A stretch of 64,000 nt of DNA from Pseudomonadota bacterium (GTDB taxonomy: Bacteria; Pseudomonadota; Gammaproteobacteria; Burkholderiales; Burkholderiaceae_B): NCBI GenBank assembly GCA_023439305.1, contig JAEXOO010000037.1, positions 14,511 to 78,510 on the forward strand, read 5' to 3'. Below the pieces are notes generated by a model. The model searched no databases, was not told where the DNA came from, and saw only the letters and a list, made by a program, of their open reading frames with translations. The translations under genes were made by a program, and so were the position numbers. Shown piece after piece: positions 34,244 to 42,767 of the stretch (positions are counted from its first letter, which is position 1; each line of letters begins with the position of its first letter).

Positions 34244-34991
34244 GGAGTTGTCTCCATCCCTTCTGCAAATCCTCAATACAGGCCAGAAACCCAGCTCCTC
34301 CCTGCTCGAGGCTCTGGCCGTCGATCACGCCATCCTCGCCCAACACGCCTTGCCCGAACTGTCGCCCGCCTCGCTGAGCGCGGCCCTGCGGGCCCAGGAG
34401 CTGGGTATCTTGCACCGCATGAAGCAAATGGCCCAGGTGCTGCTTTCTCAGTATGGGCAGGATGTCGTCGGCCTGCTGCAGACTCACGTCTCCGACACCG
34501 TTCGCGGCTGGGCCTGCTTCATCATTGCCGAACTGCCGTCACTGTCGCTGCGCGAGCGGCTGGATCGCATCGCCCCGCTGGCCGACGACCCGCATGGCGG
34601 CGTGCGCGAATGGTCCTGGCTGGCTTTGCGCCCGCATGTGGTTGCCGCACCCGCCCAGGCTGTCGAGCACCTGCTGGAATGGAGCCAGTCCCCCTCCGAG
34701 CGCTTGCGCCGCTTCAGCTGCGAAATACTGAGACCTCGCGGCCGGCGCTGCCCACATATCGACATATTCAAATCCAATCCTGATACAGCGCTGCCCATCC
34801 TGGAGGCCTTGCGCAACGACCACTCGATCTACGTCCAGGACTCGGTGGCGAACTGGCTCTGCGATGCCGCCAAAAGCCAGCCTGAATGGGTGCGAGCGCT
34901 ATGCCAGACCTGGGCCCTGGAAACCGTACCCGAACCCGGACGCGCCCTTTTGCACCGCACACAACGCGCGCTGCGCAGACAGGCCCACTAG
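34203..34991 (+). CDS. DNA alkylation repair-like HEAT-repeat protein
   Basis: A 262-residue all-helical protein. LLQILNTGQKPSSSLLEALAVDH at the N-terminus and HSIYVQDSVANWLCDAAKSQPEWV near the C-terminus match the AlkC/AlkD-type DNA alkylation repair family, which cradles damaged DNA with HEAT repeats and removes bulky or alkylated bases. Catalytic residues cannot be confirmed by eye. The ATG lies inside the MarR gene in another frame and has no strong ribosome binding site, so translation is probably coupled. Confidence 0.75.
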   Translation: MTHTSAYRGATRFRELSPSLLQILNTGQKPSSSLLEALAVDHAILAQHALPELSPASLSAALRAQELGILHRMKQMAQVLLSQYGQDVVGLLQTHVSDTVRGWACFIIAELPSLSLRERLDRIAPLADDPHGGVREWSWLALRPHVVAAPAQAVEHLLEWSQSPSERLRRFSCEILRPRGRRCPHIDIFKSNPDTALPILEALRNDHSIYVQDSVANWLCDAAKSQPEWVRALCQTWALETVPEPGRALLHRTQRALRRQAH

Positions 34992-34995
34992 TCGC

Positions 34996-35625
34996 ATGGA
35001 CGCCGCCGTCATCCGCGCCATGCAGAAATGGCCCGACGTCCCCGCTGTCAGCGGCTGGCTGTCGTTGGATCATGCCGGGCATTGGCGGCACCATCCTCAG
35101 GGCGACGCTCTGGGCCATGTGGCGGGCGTCGGCGAGCGCATTCTGCATGCAGGCCTGATCCGTTTCCTGAACCGCAACTATCAATCGGATACACAAGGGC
35201 GCTGGTATGTGCAGAACGGACCCCAGCGAGTCTATGTGCGCCTGGACGGCGCCCCCCTGATTTTCAGCCTGGCCGCCGACGGCCAGCATCTGCAGGACCA
35301 CACCGGCAATCCCGTCGTTCAAGTGCTGGAATGGTATCTGAACGCCCAAGGCTGGATGTACCTGCGCACAGAGCGCGGCCCCGGCCTGATCGCGGGCCGC
35401 GATCTTCCTGCCCTGGCTGAGCAATTGCGCAACACCCAAGGACAAGGGCTGGATGCGCTGGAGCTGGAGCGGCCTCAGCACAGCCGCGGATGGAACACCC
35501 CAGCCTACCCTCAGCCTTGCCCCCTGACGGTCTGGCCGGCGTGCGTGTCGCCGCCGCTGGAATTGGCGTATATTGCATTGCCAGAGACCGATCCCCTTGA
35601 ACCGTCCACCGAATCGCTTGCATGA
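34996..35625 (+). CDS. Conserved hypothetical protein, 209 residues
   Basis: A soluble protein without signal peptide or membrane helix. It contains a compact block with many aromatic residues (VYVRLDGAPLIFSLAADGQHL, QVLEWYLNAQGWMYLRTERGPGLI). It looks like a conserved domain-of-unknown-function family of betaproteobacteria, but I cannot name it with certainty. It starts 4 bases after the alkylation repair gene and its stop overlaps the Nudix start by ATGA, so it is co-translated with both. Confidence 0.75.
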   Translation: MDAAVIRAMQKWPDVPAVSGWLSLDHAGHWRHHPQGDALGHVAGVGERILHAGLIRFLNRNYQSDTQGRWYVQNGPQRVYVRLDGAPLIFSLAADGQHLQDHTGNPVVQVLEWYLNAQGWMYLRTERGPGLIAGRDLPALAEQLRNTQGQGLDALELERPQHSRGWNTPAYPQPCPLTVWPACVSPPLELAYIALPETDPLEPSTESLA

Positions 35626-36212
35626 CCCAGCCTTCCACCTCTTTCTACTTTCCCGCACCCCGGGCCCAGAACTTCTGCAGCCAATGCGGCGCCAAGCTGA
35701 CCCGCCTGGTTCCGCCCGATGACAACCGCATGCGCGATGTCTGCGAAAACTGCGGCGCCGTGCACTACCAGAACCCACGCAATGTCGTGGGCATCGTCCC
35801 GATGTGGGGCGACGACCAGATCCTGCTGTGCCGGCGCGCCATCGAACCGCGCTACAACACCTGGACGCTGCCGGCCGGCTTCATGGAGCTGGGCGAGACG
35901 CTGGCGCAGGGAGCCCTGCGCGAAATGGGCGAAGAGGCGGGAGCCCAAGTGGAGCCCGGCGGCCTGTTCACGGTTATCAGCGTGCCGCACGCCGAACAGG
36001 TACATGTCTATTTCCTGGCCAAAGTCACCAGTGAAACCCTGGACCCCGGTCCGGAAACCCTGGAGGCCCGATTCTTCCATCTGGATGACATCCCCTGGGA
36101 CAACCTGGCTTTCCGCACAGTATCGGCCACACTGAAACGCTATGTCGAGGACCGCCGCACAGGTCAGTTCCAGATTCACGAATTCGACATCGCGCAGCGC
36201 GAGCACAACTGA
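35622..36212 (+). CDS. Nudix hydrolase with N-terminal zinc ribbon
   Basis: A 196-residue protein. A zinc ribbon (FCSQCG ... CENCG, about residues 15-44) precedes a Nudix domain whose box reads GFMELGETLAQGALREMGEEAG (about 86-107), a full GX5EX7REUXEEXGU match. This two-domain layout occurs in ADP-ribose- or NADH-type pyrophosphatases, but the substrate is not clear. It is co-translated with the gene upstream and followed two bases later by aat. Confidence 0.9.
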   Translation: MTQPSTSFYFPAPRAQNFCSQCGAKLTRLVPPDDNRMRDVCENCGAVHYQNPRNVVGIVPMWGDDQILLCRRAIEPRYNTWTLPAGFMELGETLAQGALREMGEEAGAQVEPGGLFTVISVPHAEQVHVYFLAKVTSETLDPGPETLEARFFHLDDIPWDNLAFRTVSATLKRYVEDRRTGQFQIHEFDIAQREHN

Positions 36213-36214
36213 CC

Positions 36215-36964
36215 ATGACGCTTGTCTGGGTCGCACCGGACCAGCCCCTGCCCTGCCCTGACCAGGCCACCCCTGAAGGCTTGGTCGCAGCTGGCCTGGA
36301 TCTGAGCGTGCCTCGTCTGTTGGAAGCCTACAGTCACGGCATGTTTCCCTGGTACAGCCCGGGCGATCCAGTGCTGTGGTGGTGCCCCGATCCGCGTATG
36401 GTGCTGGACCTGCGCCAATTTCGCCTCTCCCGTTCCCTGGCTAAAAAGCTGCGCCAGATACGCCGCCGTCAGTACGATCACGACGCGCCGATCCGCGTGA
36501 CCTGCGACCAGGCCTTCGAACAGGTCATCGGGCATTGCGCCGATCTGCGCGCCAACGCCGGCACCTGGATCAGCGCCGACATCCGGCATGTGTACGGCGC
36601 CCTGCATCACGCAGGCCACGCCCACAGCATCGAAACCTGGATGGACGGCGAGCTGGCTGGCGGCCTGTACGGAGTCAATCTGGGCGGCTTCTTCTTCGGG
36701 GAATCCATGTTCGCTCTGCGCACCGACGCCAGCAAGATCGCTTTGGCGCATCTCGCGGACTTCCTGCTTGGCGCCGGCGTGACGTTCATCGACTGTCAAC
36801 AGGAAACCCAGCACCTGGCCAGCCTGGGCGCCCAGCCCATGCCGCGCCGCGACTTTCTGGACATCCTGGCGCAAGCGCTGCGAGAGCCTGCGCCGTCCTG
36901 GCCGCAAGGACGCTTGCGGCTACGGGAGACACCGGCTTGCGAGGCGGGCGCAGGCGTCCCATAA
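36215..36964 (+). CDS. aat: Leucyl/phenylalanyl-tRNA-protein transferase
   Basis: A 249-residue enzyme that adds Leu or Phe to proteins with N-terminal Arg or Lys (N-end rule). Signature stretches: LLEAYSHGMFPWYSPGDPVLWWCPDPRMVL (written here in part as AYSHGMFPWY and WWCPDPR), GGLYGVNLGGFFFGESMF and DCQQETQHLASLGA. It is followed 27 bases later by bpt, the second N-end-rule transferase. Confidence 0.96.
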   Translation: MTLVWVAPDQPLPCPDQATPEGLVAAGLDLSVPRLLEAYSHGMFPWYSPGDPVLWWCPDPRMVLDLRQFRLSRSLAKKLRQIRRRQYDHDAPIRVTCDQAFEQVIGHCADLRANAGTWISADIRHVYGALHHAGHAHSIETWMDGELAGGLYGVNLGGFFFGESMFALRTDASKIALAHLADFLLGAGVTFIDCQQETQHLASLGAQPMPRRDFLDILAQALREPAPSWPQGRLRLRETPACEAGAGVP

Positions 36965-36991
36965 TGGATCTGTCACGCATGGTAGATCCGC

Positions 36992-37714
36992 ATGAGCCAC
37001 CCCAAAGCCCCCAGTCCCCAGACACTGCAGTTTTACTCCACCGCCAGTTACGGATGCAGCTACCTGCCTGATCACCAGGCCCGCTCGCTGGTCGCCGCGC
37101 CCTCGCACCTGATCAACGAAAAAGTCTATTCCAAACTCGTTCAGCAAGGCTTCCGGCGCAGCGGCACATTTACCTACCGGCCCTATTGCGACCAATGCCA
37201 GGCCTGCCAGCCTTTGCGCTGCGACGCCCTGAACTTCGAACCCGATCGCACCCAGCGTCGGACGCGCAAGCAGCATGGTCACCTGCAGGTCCAGGTGCTT
37301 CCCTTGCATTGGAACGCTGATCACTACGAGCTGTACCGCCGCTATCAGTCCAGTCGGCATCCCGGTGCAGGAATGGACGAGGACAATCAATCCCAGTACG
37401 CGCAATTTCTCCTGGCCAGCCATGTCAGTTCACGCCTGGTGGAGTTTCGCGAACCCGACGGCACCCTGAAAATCGTCGCTGTCATCGACCTGCTGCAAGA
37501 CGGCCTGTCTGCGGTATATACCTTCTTCGACCCGGACGCGCCCGGCAGCCTGGGCACCTACGCCATCCTGTGGCAACTGGAATATTGCCGCCGGGAATCA
37601 TTGCCCTGGCTGTATTTAGGCTATTGGATCGAAGAAAGCCGTAAAATGACGTATAAAACCCGCTTTCGCCCCTACCAGTTGCTCATCAACAGCCGCTGGG
37701 AATGGCCGGCCTAA
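36992..37714 (+). CDS. bpt: Aspartate/glutamate leucyltransferase (arginyltransferase-like)
   Basis: A 240-residue protein of the Ate1-like fold. The N-terminal Cys-rich stretches SYGCSYLPDHQARSLV and YRPYCDQCQACQPLRC are diagnostic, as is YLGYWIEESRKMTYKTRFRPYQ near the end. Bpt adds Leu to proteins with N-terminal Asp or Glu, marking them for ClpS-ClpAP. It works alongside aat just upstream. Confidence 0.95.
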   Translation: MSHPKAPSPQTLQFYSTASYGCSYLPDHQARSLVAAPSHLINEKVYSKLVQQGFRRSGTFTYRPYCDQCQACQPLRCDALNFEPDRTQRRTRKQHGHLQVQVLPLHWNADHYELYRRYQSSRHPGAGMDEDNQSQYAQFLLASHVSSRLVEFREPDGTLKIVAVIDLLQDGLSAVYTFFDPDAPGSLGTYAILWQLEYCRRESLPWLYLGYWIEESRKMTYKTRFRPYQLLINSRWEWPA

Positions 37715-37735
37715 CGTCCCTTCTTACCTGCCCGC

Positions 37736-38770
37736 ATGTCTGCCCTATTCAGCCTTTATCCCTTGGCTCGACGAGTGCTGTTCAGCATGGATGCCGAACA
37801 CGCTCACGAGCTCACGCTCAAATCCCTGCATTGCGCCCATAGCGCTCCCCTGGTGGGCGCGCTAATGAAAGACCTGCCCGCCAAACCCATTAAGCTGATG
37901 GGACTCACACTGCGCAATCCGGTAGGACTGGCGGCCGGCCTGGACAAAAACGGCGCCCATATCGACGCCTTGGGCGCGCTGGGATTCGGCTTCGTGGAAG
38001 TCGGCACCGTCACCCCCAAGGCGCAACCCGGCAACCCCAAGCCCAGGCTGTTTCGGCTACCCGACTCTCATGCCTTGATCAACCGTTTCGGCTTCAATAA
38101 TCACGGCCTGGATACCTTCATCGAAAACGTGCGCCGCAGCCGCTTCCGCTCCGAAGGCGGGGTTCTTGGGCTGAACATCGGCAAAAATGCCGCGACCCCC
38201 ATGGAACAGGCCCAGGACGATTACCTGACCTGCCTGCGGGCAGTCTATCCACACGCCGATTACGTCACGGTCAATATCTCTTCGCCAAACACCAAGAACC
38301 TGCGGGCGCTGCAAGGACAGGACGAACTGGCTCGTCTGCTGGGCTCCCTGCAGGAACTGCGCATGCAATTGGCAGACGAACATGGCCGCTACGTGCCCAT
38401 CGTCGTGAAAATCGCCCCCGACCTGGAACAAGACCAGATTGACGCCGTGGCAGATACCGTTCCTGGTCAAGGGCTGGACGGCATCATCGCCACCAACACC
38501 ACCTTGTCCCGCGACGCCGTACAAGGCCAGACGCATGCACAGGAACAAGGCGGTCTGTCCGGGCCACCGGTCCATGAATTGTCTCTGAAGGTGATTTCCC
38601 GGTTGCGGGAACGGCTGGGGCCTGATTTCCCCATCATCGGCGTGGGCGGTATCGAATCCGGCCGTCAGGCGCGCGAGAAAATCCAGGCCGGCGCCCAAGC
38701 CGTACAGCTCTACACCGGGCTGATCTACAAAGGTCCCGCCTTGATCTCGGAATGCGTGCGGGCGCTGTAA
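37736..38770 (+). CDS. pyrD: Dihydroorotate dehydrogenase (quinone type)
   Basis: A 344-residue FMN enzyme of class 2, membrane-bound through an N-terminal helical region (FSLYPLARRVLFSMDAEHAHEL). Motifs: NPVGLAAGLDKNG, FVEVGTVTPKAQPGNPKPRLFRLP, NISSPNTKNLR with the catalytic Ser region, and GVGGIESGRQAREKIQAGA for phosphate binding. It oxidises dihydroorotate to orotate in pyrimidine synthesis, passing electrons to quinone. Confidence 0.97.
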   Translation: MSALFSLYPLARRVLFSMDAEHAHELTLKSLHCAHSAPLVGALMKDLPAKPIKLMGLTLRNPVGLAAGLDKNGAHIDALGALGFGFVEVGTVTPKAQPGNPKPRLFRLPDSHALINRFGFNNHGLDTFIENVRRSRFRSEGGVLGLNIGKNAATPMEQAQDDYLTCLRAVYPHADYVTVNISSPNTKNLRALQGQDELARLLGSLQELRMQLADEHGRYVPIVVKIAPDLEQDQIDAVADTVPGQGLDGIIATNTTLSRDAVQGQTHAQEQGGLSGPPVHELSLKVISRLRERLGPDFPIIGVGGIESGRQAREKIQAGAQAVQLYTGLIYKGPALISECVRAL

Positions 38771-38831
38771 TCACAACGCGCTCTTCGACGCTGTGCCGGG
38801 CAAATACGCCCGACAAAGCGCAGCCAGAAAC

Positions 38832-38867
38832 AAAAAATGCCAGTCAGCTGACGCTGACTGGCATTTT
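38832..38867. terminator. Bidirectional terminator between pyrD and the phasin gene
   Basis: ATGCCAGTCAGC / GCTGACTGGCAT, a perfect 12-bp stem with a TGAC loop. An A run on the left and a T run on the right serve both converging genes. Confidence 0.92.
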
Positions 38868-38899
38868 GCTTCCTGGCCTTCTAGGCCGGGAGATGCAAC

Positions 38900-39523
38900 T
38901 TAATTGGCGTTGCGACGGTTACCTGCAGCAGCGGGAGCAGCGGCGGCAGCAGCCGATGCAGCGGCTTCAACCGTCTTGGTACCGGCTTCGCTGACCTGAG
39001 CAGCTGCTTTCAGGCTGGCGTTGGTCGCGGCTTGAATATTGCTGTCAGCGGCATCGGCGGCCTGACGAGCTGCTTTGACGACGGTTTCAGCGGCATTGCT
39101 GGCCGTTGCAAACGAGGTCTTGAGCAGCGCCACAGCGCTTTCCGTGCCGGTAGGCGCGTTCTTGGCCAACTGATCGATGGTTTCGGTGACGTGTTGCTGA
39201 CCCTGGGCGATCTGGGATTCGGCGATACGCGACAGGTTCAGTTGTACGTCGGAGAAAATGTCGTACACGCTCTTGCCGTACTGCAGGGCTTTTTCAGCGT
39301 GGGGCTGTACAACGCTTTGGGTCAGGCTGACCACATCCTGCACGTCTTTCACGTTGATGGCCTGCTGAGACTTGCTAGCCGCTTCTTCCAGGGAAGAACG
39401 CAGCAGACCCAGATTCAGATCAACCAGTTTCTCGAAGCCTTGGAACAGTTGGCCTTGCACGGCGAACAGATTGTCCAGGGTTGCTTTTTGGGTTTCCAGC
39501 ACGTTTTGTGGAATAGCGCTCAT
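38900..39523 (-). CDS. Phasin family protein
   Basis: A 207-residue amphipathic, mostly helical protein. N-terminal region NVLETQKATLDNLFAVQGQLFQGFEKLVDLNL matches phasins that coat polyhydroxyalkanoate granules. The C-terminal third is an Ala-rich, low-complexity tail. AGGA at good spacing fixes the ATG at 39523; an upstream frame reaching 39616 has no support. It implies polyester storage by the host. No pha synthesis genes are in the window. Confidence 0.92.
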   Translation of the reverse strand: MSAIPQNVLETQKATLDNLFAVQGQLFQGFEKLVDLNLGLLRSSLEEAASKSQQAINVKDVQDVVSLTQSVVQPHAEKALQYGKSVYDIFSDVQLNLSRIAESQIAQGQQHVTETIDQLAKNAPTGTESAVALLKTSFATASNAAETVVKAARQAADAADSNIQAATNASLKAAAQVSEAGTKTVEAAASAAAAAAPAAAGNRRNAN

Positions 39524-39644
39524 GATGTTTTCCTCGGTGGGGCGCCGTCCTGGTCGGACGCGCGCAAATTTTGGAGACAGGAAATGCAGACTTCGGTCTG
39601 AGAAGGCCCGGCCCATTCACTGCTACACAAGGCAAACCTTCCAT

Positions 39645-39664
39645 GTTGCACCGCAACAATTTCA
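39645..39664. promoter_or_regulatory. PhaR-box-like element upstream of the phasin gene
   Basis: GTTGC-ACC-GCAAC is an inverted repeat, and GCAACAATTTCA fits the published PhaR half-site style (GCA then C/A, A/C, AA) with one mismatch. A similar GCAACAATTCCC lies at 40646-40657, just upstream of the IclR gene. PhaR binding is inference from memory of the consensus. Confidence 0.3.
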
Positions 39665-39810
39665 ATGTAAGCCCAAACCCAAACTAAGTCAACAAGAATT
39701 GCTGCAACGCAACATAATAACGTTCATATAGGCTTGCTTATGTCAGTCTACTAAGACCACATGACAGGAAAAAGACACTAGAACAAGCACTTAGAAAGAG
39801 TCGCCTCTGC

Positions 39811-40620
39811 TTAGCGCTGACCGTCGTAGCCCAATGTTTCGGAGATTTTGGAAGCTGTCGCCAGCAGAATAGGAATCCATTCGTCGTGCATGCGTTCAGC
39901 GGGTGCCGACAGTGACAAGCCCGCCAACAGCTTGCCGGTATCGTCATACACGCCGGCGGCAATGCATCGCACCCCCATCTCAAGCTCTTCATTGTCGCGG
40001 GCGTAACCGTGACGACGCACTTGGGCCAATTCGCGCTCCAGAGAATCAAGCTGGGTGATGCTATTGCGAGTCGCCCCCGCCAGGCCGGTACGCATCACAT
40101 ACGCACGAACCTGACGTGGTTCCCACGAGGCCAAGAACAACTTGCCAGTGGAGGTCAAATGCAAAGGGGCATGGCCGCCGATGGCGCGAACCACCTGCAT
40201 GCCTGAACTTTCGCTCCAGGAACGTTCCACATAGACGATTTCATCGCCCTGCTGCAATGACAGGTTGACTGTCTGGCCGGTCAATTTGTGCAATTCACGC
40301 ATGGGCTCCAGTGACGCTGCCCGCACATTCAGACGCCCCTTCACCAGGGACCCCAGCTCCAGAAGACGCATTCCTAGACGATATAAGCCGCTGTCCACCC
40401 GCTCCACATAGCGTCCTACCACCAGATCGTTCAAGATGCGGTGGGTGGTGGAGGTGTGCAGGCCAGTGGCCGCCGCCAGATTCTTCAGGGCGACGGGCTC
40501 GGATTGCTTGGCCAGTTCATCCAATAGAATCATGGCGCGCTCCAGCACTTGAATAGACATCGGACTGCCATTGGCGGCGGGAGCAGGAGCGCTAGAGTTT
40601 GTAGAAGAACTTGTTGTCAT
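39811..40620 (-). CDS. IclR-family transcriptional regulator
   Basis: A 269-residue protein with a disordered Ser/Ala-rich start, an N-terminal helix-turn-helix (ALKNLAAATGLHTSTTHRILNDLVVGRYVER, about 44-74) and a ligand-binding IclR domain (LHKLTGQTVNLSLQQGDEIVYVERS, HLTSTGKLFLA, DNEELEMGVRCIAAGVYDDTG). It controls metabolism genes in most bacteria. The target is not clear, as it stands between the phasin and a CinA-like gene. Confidence 0.93.
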   Translation of the reverse strand: MTTSSSTNSSAPAPAANGSPMSIQVLERAMILLDELAKQSEPVALKNLAAATGLHTSTTHRILNDLVVGRYVERVDSGLYRLGMRLLELGSLVKGRLNVRAASLEPMRELHKLTGQTVNLSLQQGDEIVYVERSWSESSGMQVVRAIGGHAPLHLTSTGKLFLASWEPRQVRAYVMRTGLAGATRNSITQLDSLERELAQVRRHGYARDNEELEMGVRCIAAGVYDDTGKLLAGLSLSAPAERMHDEWIPILLATASKISETLGYDGQR

Positions 40621-40689
40621 TGTTGGTCAGGATCTTTGATGCAGCGCAACAATTCCCATAATATGGAACGCCCGCTGACTTGGCAAGCC

Positions 40690-41499
40690 CTATTTTTGCA
40701 CGGGCGTCAGGCTGCCGCCTAGATCCAGAACCTGCTGCCTCAGGTAGTCCAGCGCGTCAGTCGCCTGATCCGGATCGCCCTTCACACCCAGGTCAATATA
40801 GGGCTGGCCACCCGTTTCACCCACGCTGGGCAAACTGAACGCCTTGACACCCGGCCACTGCAGCTCCAGATGCTCCAAGGCCGGCGTGATCCGCGACTCC
40901 GGCAAATTGAATGCCAGAAAGGAATGCTCGACCCGCTGCACCTGATGGTGCAAAGACTGATAGCGTGTATCCAGCGTCCATTCCATCATGGGCCAGGCCA
41001 TGACAGGAAAACCGGGCATGAACGTATGATTATTGATGAAAAATCCCGGAATCTTGTTGTAGGGATTGGGGACGATATCCGCCCCCACCGGGAACACGCC
41101 CATCTGCAGGCGCTGCTGGTTTTCGGGCAGCGACATATCAGCGCTGCCCTGCCCGTTGCGCTCGTTGTCGGCACAACGTTCGGCAATCAACTGCGCCGCT
41201 TCCGGATGCAGGCGCAATTCCACGCCCAGCGCCTTGGCAGCGGCCTGGCGCGTCTGGTCATCGGGAGTGGCGCCGATACCGCCGCAGCAAAACACAATGT
41301 CAGGGGTGGCAAAACTGCGCTTCAGGGCGGTGGCGATGTCATCCAGATCGTCCGACACAATCTGGGCACCGCTCAATTGCAAGCCACGCTGCGAGAGCAG
41401 CTCGATCAACTTGGAAAAATGCTTGTCCTGGCGACGTCCTGACAGAATCTCGTCGCCCACGATGATCAATCGGATTTTCTGTTGGCCTTTATTAGTCAT
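40690..41499 (-). CDS. CinA-like molybdopterin-binding domain protein
   Basis: A 269-residue protein whose first ~170 residues are a MoaB/Mog-type domain (IIVGDEILSGRRQDKHFSKL, VFCCGGIGATPDDQTRQAAAKAL, NPYNKIPGFFI). The C-terminal nicotinamide-mononucleotide deamidase half of full CinA is missing. Short CinA-like proteins of this size are common, with unclear role. It ends upstream genes: its start overlaps the EI24 stop (41492-41499). Confidence 0.88.
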   Translation of the reverse strand: MTNKGQQKIRLIIVGDEILSGRRQDKHFSKLIELLSQRGLQLSGAQIVSDDLDDIATALKRSFATPDIVFCCGGIGATPDDQTRQAAAKALGVELRLHPEAAQLIAERCADNERNGQGSADMSLPENQQRLQMGVFPVGADIVPNPYNKIPGFFINNHTFMPGFPVMAWPMMEWTLDTRYQSLHHQVQRVEHSFLAFNLPESRITPALEHLELQWPGVKAFSLPSVGETGGQPYIDLGVKGDPDQATDALDYLRQQVLDLGGSLTPVQK

Positions 41500-42304
41500 G
41501 CTCGATTACGGGGGTAAACGCGGTTGAAACGGCCTGCCGGCGCAAGCGCCGCAGGTTCTCCAGGGAAAAATGCGCAAATACCAAAGCTGAAAATACCGGC
41601 AGCACCAGCCAGGCCGGCGGCAACAGGTTCAGCAGGGCAAACACAAGACCGATCAGCCAATACTGACGATTCAAGCCTGACCACAACAAGCGGCGCTCCT
41701 TCACATCGGCATGCTCGACCAGGGAGTCCACTTTCAAGATACGGGTCAAAGCGAAAACCCACCAGAGCACGGGCAAAACCAAGGCGAAGGGAGGGAAAAT
41801 CCACAGGGGTAGCGTGATCAACCAGCCGACCACAAACAGCACACCCACCCAAACCGCATTCCAGATGCTGTATACGGTCGCATTATGGCCGTGCTTGAGT
41901 ACGTCCGGATAATCTTTCTGCTGCAGGTGCCCCAGCACCAGCGGCATGACCAGAACAGCGGCGATCACCAGGCCCAGGGCGCCCGCCAGGGGCAGCAAAA
42001 TGCCAATGGCCAGCAAAGGCACCAGATAAAGCTTGATGGAAAACAGTCCCAGGTTGATCAGCCACTGGTCCACACTCTGGAAAGCATTCCAATCGCTCAG
42101 AACTTGGGTCAGCCAGCCTTGTATAGGCGACCACAGCAGCCAGGTAAGCAGTATCAAGCCCAGCAGCATGATGGCAAAGGGCATGATCAGCGCCATCAGC
42201 ATGCGCGGCTGCAGCTGCGATACCAAGGCGCGTTTGAAGGCCGTAGACACGCCGAACCAGCCTCCTGGCACGGCTGTGGTCGAGGTGGGGGATGAGTCGG
42301 GCAT
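41492..42304 (-). CDS. EI24-domain membrane protein
   Basis: A 270-residue protein with six or so membrane segments (MPFAIMLLGLILLTWLLW, LVPLLAIGILLPLAGALGLVIAAV, VLFVVGWLITLPLWIFPPFALVLPVLWWV, LIGLVFALLNLLPPAWLVLPVFSAL). The YSIWNAVWVG stretch and layout fit the EI24/CysZ-like family. CysZ proteins move sulfate, but this branch is uncharacterised. AGGAG fixes the ATG at 42304. It is co-transcribed with the CinA-like gene. Confidence 0.85.
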   Translation of the reverse strand: MPDSSPTSTTAVPGGWFGVSTAFKRALVSQLQPRMLMALIMPFAIMLLGLILLTWLLWSPIQGWLTQVLSDWNAFQSVDQWLINLGLFSIKLYLVPLLAIGILLPLAGALGLVIAAVLVMPLVLGHLQQKDYPDVLKHGHNATVYSIWNAVWVGVLFVVGWLITLPLWIFPPFALVLPVLWWVFALTRILKVDSLVEHADVKERRLLWSGLNRQYWLIGLVFALLNLLPPAWLVLPVFSALVFAHFSLENLRRLRRQAVSTAFTPVIEHD

Positions 42305-42377
42305 AAGGCTCCTGGTGGGCTGAATCAATTACCCGGTTATCATAGACACAGTCACTTCCCTTTGTCTGTATGAATTT

Positions 42378-42767
42378 ATGGCCTTGTTTACCGCCCACCT
42401 TGATCTTCCGGCACTGGCCGGGCACCTGAACGATCACCCTGACGCTTTGCTGGTGGCCTGTTTTTGCGCTGATTGGTGCAAGACATGCAAGCAATACCAG
42501 CCGGCCTTCGAGGCGCTGGCCGCCCAATGGCCTCAGGCTTGCCTGGTCTGGATCGACATCGAAGAGCAGCCCGAACTGCTGGGAGACGAAGACATCGAGG
42601 ACTTCCCTACTCTTCAGATCCAGAATAAAAATGGGACCGTGTTCTACGGTCCCATGCTGCCCCATATTGAGCATCTGGAGCGCCTGCTGCGCAGCGTGTC
42701 GGCGCAAAGCGCCACCGTGCAAGGCGGTCCGGGCGATCTGCGCGCCCTAGTAGCGGCCGCCGCCTAG
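42378..42767 (+). CDS. Thioredoxin-like protein
   Basis: A 129-residue protein with no signal peptide. The redox motif is CADWCKTC (WCKTC, Cys about 36 and 39), followed by the cis-Pro in EDFPTLQI. It is probably a cytoplasmic thioredoxin-fold reductant. The C-terminal tail is Ala/Gly-rich and its last 21 bases overlap the end of the convergent rhlE-type gene. Confidence 0.9.
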   Translation: MALFTAHLDLPALAGHLNDHPDALLVACFCADWCKTCKQYQPAFEALAAQWPQACLVWIDIEEQPELLGDEDIEDFPTLQIQNKNGTVFYGPMLPHIEHLERLLRSVSAQSATVQGGPGDLRALVAAAA

